A DNA stretch of 5,999 nt from a bacterium (lineage in GTDB: Bacteria > Patescibacteriota > Microgenomatia > UBA8517), in the NCBI GenBank assembly GCA_021824385.1, contig JAKAKU010000041.1, positions 1-5,999 of the forward strand, given 5' to 3'. Position numbers and translations under genes: made by a program. How positions within the stretch are numbered: the first letter of the stretch is position 1; each line of letters opens with the position of its first letter. The notes under the pieces are model-generated. The model had not been told where the DNA came from. It ran no database searches and worked only from the letters and a program-made list of their open reading frames with translations. Positions 1-5,958 of the stretch are shown here, one piece after another.

Positions 1-2
1 CA

Positions 3-986
3 ACATTTGTGGGTAGCGACAAAAAGCAGGCAGTTTTTGATGTCGGTGGAAAAAGTGAAGCAGTTGTGTCGGATGATCATTTTCGAGAAGCAAAAGATCT
101 CATAAAATCGCTCACTCCAGGCGAAAAAGTCCATGCAGTAGTAATGGACCCAGAAACCAAAGAAGGTAAGATTTTGCTTTCTTTGCGACACGCAGCTCAT
201 GAAAAACTGTGGACTGAACTCCAGAGACTCTTTGACAAAAATGAGCCTATTCTCGTAACCGGGCAAACCGTTACAGATAAAGGAATAACTGTCCTTGTGA
301 GTGGACTTTCTGCATTTATTCCAACTACACAACTTGCTCCAGAACATGCGGATAATTTAAGTTCAACGGTTGGACTTTCCTTTAAAGTTCAAATTATTGA
401 ACTTGATCCAATCAAAAACAGAATTGTACTTTCGGAGCGCGCAATTAATGATGCCATCGACCAAAAGAAGCTCAAAGAACTGATGAAGCATGTTGAGTCA
501 GGAAAGGTATACAAAGGAATTGTAACAACCGTTACTTCGTTTGGAGCATTTGTTCAAATTGAAATTGATGGCGTTCCCGTAGAAGGACTTGTTCATGTAT
601 CTGAGTTTGCTTGGGGGAAGACTGTTCATCCTGCCGACATGCTTTCTGAAGGTGATGAAGTGGAAGTTGTTGCAATTAACACAGAAAGTGGAAAGTTAGC
701 GCTTTCAATGAAGCAAGCACAAGCAGATCCTTGGGAAACCGTTGCTGACAAATATCATGTCGAAGATCGACTCAAGGGAACAGTCGTTAAGCACAGCGAT
801 TTTGGAGTTTTTGTTGAGCTTGAACCAGGAATTGAAGGACTTATTCATATGACTAAGATTCCACCAAGCACCAAACTTACAACAGGACAGGAAGTAAATG
901 TATATATTGAGGAAGTAAACACCAGAGACCACAAAATTAGTCTTGGACTTGTAATTACCACTTCTAAGCCGATTGGGTATAAGTAA
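3..986 (+). CDS. rpsA: 30S ribosomal protein S1-type RNA-binding protein (5' end missing)
   Basis: The protein carries repeated S1 (OB-fold) RNA-binding domains. In ribosomal protein S1 these hold mRNA on the 30S subunit and help start translation. The frame is open to the window edge (codons for T and F precede the GTG at 9), so that GTG is an internal Val, not the start. Numbering from it, four S1 units are visible: the end of one (about 1-62, with VGGKSEAVV and ending LSLR), a divergent second (about 77-145), and two well-conserved ones at about 165-236 (SFGAFVQI, GLVHVSE, LALSMK) and 253-315 (DFGVFVEL, GLIHMTKI, ISLGL). The C-terminus stops shortly after the last domain. LSLR followed by K-x-W resembles S1 proteins of candidate-phyla bacteria, from memory. 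A generic multi-S1 protein is the alternative; ribosomal S1 is likelier given the consecutive domains. Confidence 0.88.
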   Translation, partial: TFVGSDKKQAVFDVGGKSEAVVSDDHFREAKDLIKSLTPGEKVHAVVMDPETKEGKILLSLRHAAHEKLWTELQRLFDKNEPILVTGQTVTDKGITVLVSGLSAFIPTTQLAPEHADNLSSTVGLSFKVQIIELDPIKNRIVLSERAINDAIDQKKLKELMKHVESGKVYKGIVTTVTSFGAFVQIEIDGVPVEGLVHVSEFAWGKTVHPADMLSEGDEVEVVAINTESGKLALSMKQAQADPWETVADKYHVEDRLKGTVVKHSDFGVFVELEPGIEGLIHMTKIPPSTKLTTGQEVNVYIEEVNTRDHKISLGLVITTSKPIGYK

Positions 987-1088
987 ACTTGCAGCTACTC
1001 TGTAAATAATTTAGTAAAATTATTTCGTCTTCGACGTAGGTAAACTTAATCTTCGTTGTAAGTAAACTTGCAGCTACGCTGTAAATAA
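980..1088. repeat. Direct 30-base repeat, two copies, with a partial copy between
   Basis: Positions 980-1009 and 1059-1088 are identical except at one base (T999 versus G1078). A shorter related piece, TAGGTAAACTT, starts at 1037. The first copy contains the stop codon of the S1 gene, so the array looks like local duplication of that gene's 3' end. Each full copy can fold into a small hairpin (989-1005; 1068-1084, arms TTGCAGC/GCTGTAA with one G-U pair). The intervening piece contains CGTC-TTC-GACG at 1026-1036. Function unknown. Confidence 0.7.
1004..1025 (+). terminator. Perfect AT-only inverted repeat after the S1 gene, possible weak terminator
   Basis: AAATAATTT (1004-1012) and its exact complement AAATTATTT (1017-1025) flank a four-base loop, 18 bases after the S1 stop codon. 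The stem lacks G-C pairs and no proper T tract follows, so it is poor as an intrinsic terminator. It may instead protect the mRNA 3' end. Confidence 0.3.
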
Positions 1089-1094
1089 CCTTTC

Positions 1095-1123
1095 TTGACA
1101 GACACACATAACTTCTGTAATCT
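1095..1123 (+). promoter_or_regulatory. Upstream sigma70-type promoter (P1) of the surface-protein operon
   Basis: A perfect -35 TTGACA (1095-1100) is followed after 17 bases by TAATCT (1118-1123). Transcription would start near 1130, leaving a leader of about 60 bases before the ATG at 1193. Confidence 0.55.
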
Positions 1124-1150
1124 ACTCAAACCTTTGATGATTTTTAAATG

Positions 1151-1180
1151 TTGACAGCCAATACATCGATACGATTTAAT
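1151..1180 (+). promoter_or_regulatory. Proximal sigma70-type promoter (P2) giving a near-leaderless mRNA
   Basis: A second perfect TTGACA (1151-1156) lies 18 bases before TTTAAT (1175-1180, five of six matches to the -10 consensus). The expected start point near 1187 leaves only about six bases before the ATG at 1193. AGG at 1188-1190 is too close to the start codon to work as a normal Shine-Dalgarno site. Confidence 0.55.
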
Positions 1181-1192
1181 GAATACTAGGTT

Positions 1193-3028
1193 ATGAATAT
1201 TAGTAAAAGAAATAATGGATCGCTTCCAGTTGTTGCTTTAGCAGTGCTCGGTATTTTGGCAACAAGCGTTTTTGTACTTACTCACAAATTTAGTGCAGCT
1301 ACAAATAATACCGCTGTTTTAGCTGAATCTTCAACTGAATTTACTATTTCAAACTCGAATGCAATTGCAAATCAAGACGGAAGTACTTTAACGCTCGGAC
1401 CAACCAAAGCTTGGTATGGAAACGGGCAGAGTACTACGAGTTCTTATTTAGGTTTAAATTTTACTGGCGGCCAGATCCCTGCAGGTGCTCAAATTAAATC
1501 CGCAACTCTTGAAATGACAGCTGTCGGCGCATGGATTTCCGTTTCCACATCGATATCTGGTGATACTTCAGGCAAGGGCAATTTTTCGACAAGTAGTAAA
1601 CCCTCCGATCGTTCTCTTACCTCGAGCACAAAAAACTATTCGGATGACGAAAAATGGGAAGCTGATTCGGTATATTCTTATGATGTAACAGGGCCAGTAC
1701 AGGAGGCAGTAAATGCTAAAGGATCTCAAAACATTGGTCTTATTATAAAAGGTACTGGAGGACAGTGGGGAAGAAAAGAAATATATGGCAATCCTTCTAC
1801 TGGAAAATCTCCAAAGCTCGTTATTGTATTTACAACAAGTAGCACTACTACACCGACCGCAAGCTCGACCCCTGTCGTGACACCCAGCCCAACACCTACC
1901 GTGAGAGCAACTGCAACAGCTACTGCGACTGCTTCTCCTATTACAACCCCAACAACAGCTCCTAGCGGAACGCCAGTGATGACAATGACAGGTATGCCAT
2001 CAAGTGTTCCACAATCAGGAGGTTCAGGTGGTGGAACTTCAGCTATCTATGGTGCTGTTTCTGCGGATCTGTTAGGCACGTGTTCATCAACTGTTCACGA
2101 TCGATATGTAGTTCGCGGACCTGATGGAATGCTTTACCGAACGTGGCATCCCCAAACAGTTCCTGTCGACGCGAACAATCCAAATGGAGCAAAGTGTACC
2201 TTTGCACACGAACACGGTGCAAATCCTGCGACAAGTAATATTTATCGAGGACCGGTACCCTTTGACTACGTGCCACGTATTGCAGGCATGGATGAACCAC
2301 ATGGAGGTTTCAAGTGTTTTGTTCAAAATAGAGGTATGACCAATGACGAAGGAGGATCTGCCCTACACGATTCGTATTTCTGTTTCCATATGGGTACAGG
2401 TGGCGCAGGAAGATTTACTACTCGTTTTCATTCATTTGACTTTCATATCTTAACGAGCGGTGGTGCTCGCATGGATTTAGTTGGATTGGCAGATGTTGGT
2501 AATGTTGGTACCATCTGCAATTCTCCTCGTGAAGAGCGAACAGTAATGGGACTTGGATGCAAAGTCGATTCTGCTTATGAAATTTGGCAAAGTACCTTTA
2601 ATGTTTCAAATCAAGGAAATTCTGTTGCGACAGCAATTGCTATTTCAGCAGTTTTTGATCCAATTACAGTTATGGACCCGTCTGACTTAACAAAAGCAAT
2701 ACCTACATGGGATCCAATTACTGACACTCAAATATTTAAATTTAATGATGACCATTCTGGCTATAGAGGTTGTGACCGTGAATCGTATGTTGGACCTATG
2801 CAGTGGTCTAATAGGACTGGATCAGCTACCTATTACACTGACGTATATGGTAATGTGGTTAATGGGGGACCGATAAAGCAAACAATATCACTGTCTGATA
2901 CAAAAGATGCTGGTGCTCTTACTCAATTTGGAAGTCTCATTATGACATATAAAGGAGGAAATGACCCACAAAGTCAATTTAAATATCATCAGGCTTTTTG
3001 CGAACCAGGACTTGGTCTGAAGAATTAA
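1193..3028 (+). CDS. Exported multidomain surface protein: DNRLRE/CBM96-like domain, Ser/Thr/Pro linker, Cys/His-rich domain
   Basis: This 611-residue protein is not one I can name. A positive N-terminus and hydrophobic segment (about 12-30) form a signal peptide or anchor; VLA-E at 42-45 is a possible cleavage site. Residues about 48-213 look like a DNRLRE/CBM96-type beta domain: YLGLNF, IPAGAQIKSATLEMTA, a late W-x9-DVT, GLIIK, and a final PKLVIVF. Residues 214-281 are a Thr/Pro/Ser/Ala then Gly-rich linker including an Ala-Thr run (239-247). The C-terminal part (about 284-611) contains all eight cysteines (297, 335, 375, 397, 442, 456, 527, 603) and clustered histidines: TWHP (317-320), HEH (339-341), DEPHGG (367-372), HDSYFCFH (392-399), FHSFDFH (412-418). 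An even cysteine count in an exported protein suggests disulfides, and the histidines suggest metal binding; both are inference. No LPXTG-like signal or C-terminal anchor is seen. The ATG at 1193 suits promoter P2, and the next gene begins 4 bases after the stop. Confidence 0.75.
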   Translation: MNISKRNNGSLPVVALAVLGILATSVFVLTHKFSAATNNTAVLAESSTEFTISNSNAIANQDGSTLTLGPTKAWYGNGQSTTSSYLGLNFTGGQIPAGAQIKSATLEMTAVGAWISVSTSISGDTSGKGNFSTSSKPSDRSLTSSTKNYSDDEKWEADSVYSYDVTGPVQEAVNAKGSQNIGLIIKGTGGQWGRKEIYGNPSTGKSPKLVIVFTTSSTTTPTASSTPVVTPSPTPTVRATATATATASPITTPTTAPSGTPVMTMTGMPSSVPQSGGSGGGTSAIYGAVSADLLGTCSSTVHDRYVVRGPDGMLYRTWHPQTVPVDANNPNGAKCTFAHEHGANPATSNIYRGPVPFDYVPRIAGMDEPHGGFKCFVQNRGMTNDEGGSALHDSYFCFHMGTGGAGRFTTRFHSFDFHILTSGGARMDLVGLADVGNVGTICNSPREERTVMGLGCKVDSAYEIWQSTFNVSNQGNSVATAIAISAVFDPITVMDPSDLTKAIPTWDPITDTQIFKFNDDHSGYRGCDRESYVGPMQWSNRTGSATYYTDVYGNVVNGGPIKQTISLSDTKDAGALTQFGSLIMTYKGGNDPQSQFKYHQAFCEPGLGLKN

Positions 3029-3032
3029 AAAT

Positions 3033-3530
3033 ATGAAAACTACCTGCCCAACCAAAAATCAGCGAGGGAATATGATGTTGATTGTTTTATTTGTTATTGC
3101 TCTTATTGCAGTTATAGTTTTCTTCGTAGCACGTCAACAAAGTGCAAAAATGGTAACCGCACTGCCAACACTACCTCCCGTTTCAGACCGTACTAATCCG
3201 ATTCCAACAAGCGGATATGCTCTTTCGGTTGGAGATGTAAATCCCGGAAATTCGTTAGTTGTTGACTTAGTTGAACTTTCACAATCAGCGTCTGTTGTCG
3301 TTGTTCTTGATTCTGCTAATCCTCAAACGATTGGGAAAAGTACCTTGCTAGCAGCTGGTAGTCATAACTCTGTAACAATCGCACTTTCTCCTGCAATTAA
3401 AGATGGAGATGTAGTTATTGTAAAACTGATGGATGCAAACGGAAAAACTATTGTGAATGCGAGCAATCTTCCTGTTCAAGTCAAGAAAAACGTGGGGAAG
3501 TTGATGACCCACTATTCAAACGAATATTAA
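3033..3530 (+). CDS. Single-pass membrane protein with an extracytoplasmic DUF7282-like beta domain
   Basis: The 165-residue protein has a short polar positively charged N-terminus, one hydrophobic helix (about 13-33), a Pro/Thr-rich spacer (about 42-58) and a compact domain to about 152. In that domain the series VDLVELSQSASVVVVLD, then IGKSTLLAAGSHNSVTIAL, then GDVVIVKLMDANGKTI resembles the DUF7282 pattern of short beta strands with a G-x-S-x-L-x-x-G-x-H core. This family call is from memory of the pattern and is tentative; its molecular role is unknown. The start lies 4 bases after the preceding stop, without a clear Shine-Dalgarno site, so translation is probably coupled and the two proteins may act together at the cell surface. 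The only cysteine (C5) is N-terminal to the membrane helix, not in a lipobox. Confidence 0.75.
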   Translation: MKTTCPTKNQRGNMMLIVLFVIALIAVIVFFVARQQSAKMVTALPTLPPVSDRTNPIPTSGYALSVGDVNPGNSLVVDLVELSQSASVVVVLDSANPQTIGKSTLLAAGSHNSVTIALSPAIKDGDVVIVKLMDANGKTIVNASNLPVQVKKNVGKLMTHYSNEY

Positions 3531-3536
3531 TTTTTT
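3513..3536 (+). terminator. Weak hairpin and T tract at the end of the surface-protein operon
   Basis: TATTC (3513-3517) and GAATA (3522-3526) form a five-pair stem overlapping the end of the gene, and TTAATTTTTT (3527-3536) follows. The layout is that of an intrinsic terminator, but the stem is short and AT-rich, so termination would be partial at best. Confidence 0.3.
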
Positions 3537-3562
3537 ATCCCAAATCCTTCAGTAGCTTTACC

Positions 3563-3571
3563 TGATATACT
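3563..3571 (+). promoter_or_regulatory. Extended -10 promoter of radA, nearly leaderless
   Basis: TGATATACT is an extended -10 element (TG-n-TATACT, five of six matches). No good -35 lies 17 bases upstream, which extended -10 promoters tolerate. The start of transcription would fall near 3578, within a few bases of the radA ATG at 3580, so radA would be translated from a leaderless or near-leaderless mRNA. Confidence 0.6.
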
Positions 3572-3579
3572 CTTTTGAT

Positions 3580-4893
3580 ATGGCTAAAGTCCATTCCGTA
3601 TATGTTTGCCAAAATTGTGGGTATTCGCAATCTAAGTGGGCCGGTAAATGTCCGAATTGTGATCAATGGGGAACACTTGTTGAAACACTTCCAGAGGACA
3701 CAAAAAGTGGTCAGTCCCGAAACGCACACAGTGCTACTCCTGTTGTACTGTCGTCTCTTGCAAATCAGGCACTGACTCGCACTCAAACGGGTATCTCAGA
3801 ACTTGATCGGGTTCTCGGAGGAGGACTCGTACTTGGACACGTAGTTTTATTGGCAGGTGAACCGGGAATAGGAAAATCTACGCTCCTTTTGCAGGTTGCT
3901 TCAAAGGCGAGTCGCTGTTTATATGTTGCCGGCGAGGAGTCTCCGGTTCAAATTAAGTTGCGGAGCGAACGCTTAAAACTAAAAACAGACACTATTGAAA
4001 TTCTAGACGTTACCGATGTAGATGTCGTTATCGCTACCCTTGAAGATTTATCCACTTCAAAAAATCCACCAACATTGGTTGTTGTTGATTCAATTCAAAC
4101 CATTTCAACAAAAGATTTGATGGGAATTCCCGGATCAGTCGGACAAGTGCGTGAATGTGCTCATAGGCTTACCCGTTTTGCAAAGAAGTATAGAATTCCA
4201 ATCGTCTTGGTTGGACAAATTACCAAAGGTGGATCTGTTGCTGGCCCGGCAACCCTTGCGCATATGGTGGACACGGTCTGTTGGTTTGAAGGAGAAACAG
4301 AACGCGACCTTCGAGTTCTCCGTTCAATTAAAAATCGTTTTGGCGCAACTGATGAAATTGGGGTATTCCGTATGCAAGAAGAAGGACTGGTAAGTGTTTC
4401 CGATATCGAGTCAGCCTTCTTAAACGCACATGAAGTGGCTCCGGGCTCAGTTGTTGCATCTATTCTCGAGGGTTCACGCCCGCTTTTAGTAGAAATTCAG
4501 TCGCTTGTAGTTCCCACAAAGATGCCAATTCCTCGTCGTGTTGCATCGGGCGTTGATCCTAAGCGAGTTGACGTTATATTGGCAGTTCTCACAAAACATG
4601 TCCGTCTGCCCCTGTATGATCACGACGTATTTGTAAATGTTGTTGGAGGAATTAGTGTTAAAGAGCCGGGAGCTGATCTTGCAATTGCTCTTTCTCTCGC
4701 AAGTTCTGTTCTTGGTAAAGCACTTCCTGAAGGAAGCATTGCGATTGGGGAAGTGGGGCTTTTGGGTGAAATTAGGCCCGTTCTACGGGAGAATGAGCGA
4801 ATGAAGCAAGCCAAACGGCAAGGATTGAAAATTGTGTACAGTCACAGTAACGCTTCAAACTTACAGCAGCTGGTTAAGAAAACATTCCATTAA
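3580..4893 (+). CDS. radA: DNA repair protein RadA (branch-migration ATPase)
   Basis: RadA is a RecA-related ATPase that drives branch migration of recombination intermediates on DNA in the cytoplasm and aids repair. The 437 residues show the whole family layout. A four-cysteine zinc finger (C10, C13, C24, C27) precedes a RecA-like core with Walker A GEPGIGKST (93-101) and Walker B LVVVD (166-170). The RadA-specific KNRFG motif is at 251-255. The C-terminal Lon-protease-like domain follows, with PRRVASGVDPKR (318-329), FVNVVGG (351-357) and PGADLAIALSLASS (363-376). The length is slightly below the usual 450-460, the shortfall being at the C-terminus. The ATG start gives the expected MAKxxxxYVCQNCG beginning and sits directly behind an extended -10 box. 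It appears to be its own transcription unit. The identification is secure. Confidence 0.97.
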   Translation: MAKVHSVYVCQNCGYSQSKWAGKCPNCDQWGTLVETLPEDTKSGQSRNAHSATPVVLSSLANQALTRTQTGISELDRVLGGGLVLGHVVLLAGEPGIGKSTLLLQVASKASRCLYVAGEESPVQIKLRSERLKLKTDTIEILDVTDVDVVIATLEDLSTSKNPPTLVVVDSIQTISTKDLMGIPGSVGQVRECAHRLTRFAKKYRIPIVLVGQITKGGSVAGPATLAHMVDTVCWFEGETERDLRVLRSIKNRFGATDEIGVFRMQEEGLVSVSDIESAFLNAHEVAPGSVVASILEGSRPLLVEIQSLVVPTKMPIPRRVASGVDPKRVDVILAVLTKHVRLPLYDHDVFVNVVGGISVKEPGADLAIALSLASSVLGKALPEGSIAIGEVGLLGEIRPVLRENERMKQAKRQGLKIVYSHSNASNLQQLVKKTFH

Positions 4894-4910
4894 TTCTTGT
4901 TTAGCCTCAA

Positions 4911-4939
4911 TTGACAAAAGCGATTGTGGATGATATAGT
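4911..4939 (+). promoter_or_regulatory. Consensus-quality sigma70 promoter for the candidate structured RNA
   Basis: A perfect TTGACA (4911-4916), a 17-base spacer, and an extended -10 TGATATAGT (4931-4939; TATAGT matches five of six) make this one of the best promoters in the window. It begins only 17 bases after the radA stop. Transcription would start about 4945-4947. Confidence 0.7.
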
Positions 4940-4945
4940 GTGCTA

Positions 4946-5151
4946 CGCACAAAAAAGCATCACATATCGTCTGGTGAGTTAATCGACACACGATTAATGT
5001 ACCGTAGCGAAGAGCGATGCCTTTCTGATTGATTTAAGACTATCCCGATTCCGGGGGCTTGTCAAGTAAAGCGCGGATCGGCTTTGGGGGCCGGAGGTTG
5101 GTGTGAAAGGGCAGGTCACACTACCTCCGTCTCGCGAGGCTGATTTTTTTT
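4946..5151 (+). ncRNA. Candidate structured non-coding RNA, three stem-loops, family unknown
   Basis: No protein gene fits here, yet the DNA is rich in complementary arms. Arm 1 (4957-5020) closes with GCATC/GATGC, continues through TCG/CGA (4967-4969/5008-5010) and TGGT/ACCG (4972-4975/5001-5004, one G-U), and ends in TTAATCG-ACACA-CGATTAA (4979-4997). Arm 2 (5045-5081) pairs CCGAT/ATCGG and, past one bulged T, CCG/CGG, then GCTT/AAGC (5057-5060/5069-5072) with an eight-base loop. Arm 3 (5092-5129) pairs CGGAGGT/ACCTCCG and GTGTGA/TCACAC around a nine-base loop. Positions 5041-5100 contain 37 G or C in 60, well above the surrounding genes. A consensus promoter lies just upstream and a T8 tract ends the region. 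I see no hallmark of tmRNA, RNase P RNA, SRP RNA or a riboswitch. It may be a small RNA or the sortase leader. The ends are approximate. Confidence 0.6.
5124..5151 (+). terminator. Probable intrinsic terminator of the structured RNA
   Basis: Eight T residues (5144-5151) follow GC-rich DNA. CCTC (5124-5127) can pair with GAGG (5136-5139) just before them, but that uses bases of arm 3 (5092-5129). The two folds exclude each other, so the tract may end the RNA constitutively or act as an attenuator. The stem nearest the T tract is short, hence moderate confidence. Confidence 0.45.
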
Positions 5152-5156
5152 ATAAA
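5151..5156 (+). promoter_or_regulatory. Possible -10 box of the sortase gene
   Basis: TATAAA overlaps the end of the T tract and would start transcription near 5163, about 20 bases before the sortase ATG. No convincing -35 is present about 17 bases upstream, so this is only a candidate; read-through from the promoter at 4911 is the alternative source of mRNA. Confidence 0.3.
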
Positions 5157-5184
5157 CTGCGAATTTTACTACAGGCGAAAAAAT

Positions 5185-5895
5185 ATGGATATTTTATTAC
5201 CCTCATACATTTTTGAAGCTCCGCCCTTTCCGGAGACATTTGTGATGGAAGAAGTAACGTCAATTGCTCCGATCGCTGAAAAAAAACAACGAACTTTCAT
5301 CCAAAAAGCAGCATTAGTCCTTGCCGGTATTGGAATATCGTTTTTAGTAATTTCTTATGGCCCTTCACTCTATTACTATTTAAGAGGAAGTACAAACATT
5401 TCTACACTGCTTCGGGGTACAATTTCCGCTCATGATCTTCCGGCTGAGCGTAAATATAGTTATCAACCAGTCTTTGACAAAGATCTGCCGACTACAAATA
5501 GTATTTCTATCCCTTCAGCTCACATTAAAACCGAGATAGAGGAGTCGGTGAATGAAAATTATGAAGAAGCACTGAAAAATGGAGTATGGAGAGTCAATGA
5601 CTTTGGAACTCCCTACAACCGTGAAGCTCCAACAATTATGGCAGCTCACCGGTTTGGATATTTAAATTGGAGTCTCGACTTTCGCCTGCATCACTCGTTT
5701 TATAATCTCCCTAAGGTACAAAAAGGGGACATTGTTGAGGTGGTTTGGAGACAGCGAAAATACACCTATGGTGTATACAAAAAAGAAGAATCAAAAGAAA
5801 TTACTGACTATAACGCAGATCTTATTTTATACACCTGTGAAGATTTGACCTCTGATATGAGAGTAATCGTGTATGCTAAGCTTTTGGATATATGA
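5185..5895 (+). CDS. Membrane-anchored sortase (cysteine transpeptidase)
   Basis: Sortases cleave a C-terminal sorting motif of exported proteins and join them to an acceptor on the cell surface. The 236 residues include a cytoplasmic N-terminal stretch, one membrane helix (about 42-66, followed by YYYLRG), and an extracytoplasmic sortase domain from about 90. The catalytic set is visible: His155 in PTIMAAHRFG, Cys218 in LILYTCED (the TLxTC-type motif) and Arg226 in DMRVIVYA. FYNLPKVQKGDIVEV (172-186) is also typical. The residue before the catalytic His is Ala, where many sortases have Gly. The ATG at 5185 is the only ATG after the in-frame stop at 5104-5106 that precedes the helix with a normal tail; Met21 is a less likely alternative. 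A weak AGG (5173-5175) lies nine bases upstream. The subclass cannot be told and no substrate is evident here. Confidence 0.92.
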   Translation: MDILLPSYIFEAPPFPETFVMEEVTSIAPIAEKKQRTFIQKAALVLAGIGISFLVISYGPSLYYYLRGSTNISTLLRGTISAHDLPAERKYSYQPVFDKDLPTTNSISIPSAHIKTEIEESVNENYEEALKNGVWRVNDFGTPYNREAPTIMAAHRFGYLNWSLDFRLHHSFYNLPKVQKGDIVEVVWRQRKYTYGVYKKEESKEITDYNADLILYTCEDLTSDMRVIVYAKLLDI

Positions 5896-5906
5896 CCCTG
5901 TAGTTG

Positions 5907-5935
5907 TTGACATGCGGATGGGACTATGATATCCT
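5907..5935 (+). promoter_or_regulatory. Sigma70-type promoter with extended -10, downstream of the sortase gene
   Basis: TTGACA (5907-5912), a 17-base spacer and TGATATCCT (5927-5935) match the promoter layout seen at 4911. The expected start near 5942 gives a leader of about 17 bases before the ATG at 5959, so the following gene is its own transcription unit. Confidence 0.6.
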
Positions 5936-5958
5936 TCCAAATCAACTGAATTACCTAT

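Noticed and set aside
9..11. GTG as the start codon of the S1 gene.
   Set aside because: The frame stays open upstream to the window edge and the GTG falls inside an S1 domain, so the gene begins outside the window.
2043..2339. Overlapping reading frames of about 70-85 codons on both strands within the surface-protein gene.
   Set aside because: They have no domain features, promoter or ribosome site, and lie in a gene whose own frame shows clear conserved-looking motifs.
3535..3786. An 83-codon reverse-strand frame across the start of radA.
   Set aside because: It is antisense to the zinc-finger coding region of radA, shows no recognisable protein features and has no promoter evidence.
4876..4898. 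AAGAA/TTCTT inverted repeat at the end of radA as a terminator.
   Set aside because: Five AT-rich pairs around a 13-base loop with no T tract is too weak to support.
4951..5020. Reverse-strand terminator: arm 1 followed by T6 when read on the minus strand.
   Set aside because: No reverse-strand gene runs into it, and the symmetry is explained by the stem-loop of a plus-strand RNA starting just upstream.
4973..5024. T-box leader resemblance, because TGTACCGTAG recalls the TGGNACCGCG T-box sequence.
   Set aside because: Only a partial match, no usual antiterminator/terminator arrangement, and the downstream gene is a sortase rather than an aminoacyl-tRNA synthetase or amino-acid gene.
4997..5032. 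An 11-codon ATG reading frame inside the candidate RNA (MYRSEERCLSD).
   Set aside because: It has no Shine-Dalgarno site at proper spacing and lies in the 3' strand of arm 1; its length is within chance expectation.
4946..5151. Assignment to tmRNA, RNase P RNA, SRP RNA or 6S RNA.
   Set aside because: No tRNA-like end, no GAGGAAAGTCC-type core, no GGAAG-type SRP tip, and the three-arm layout differs from the single long rod of 6S RNA.
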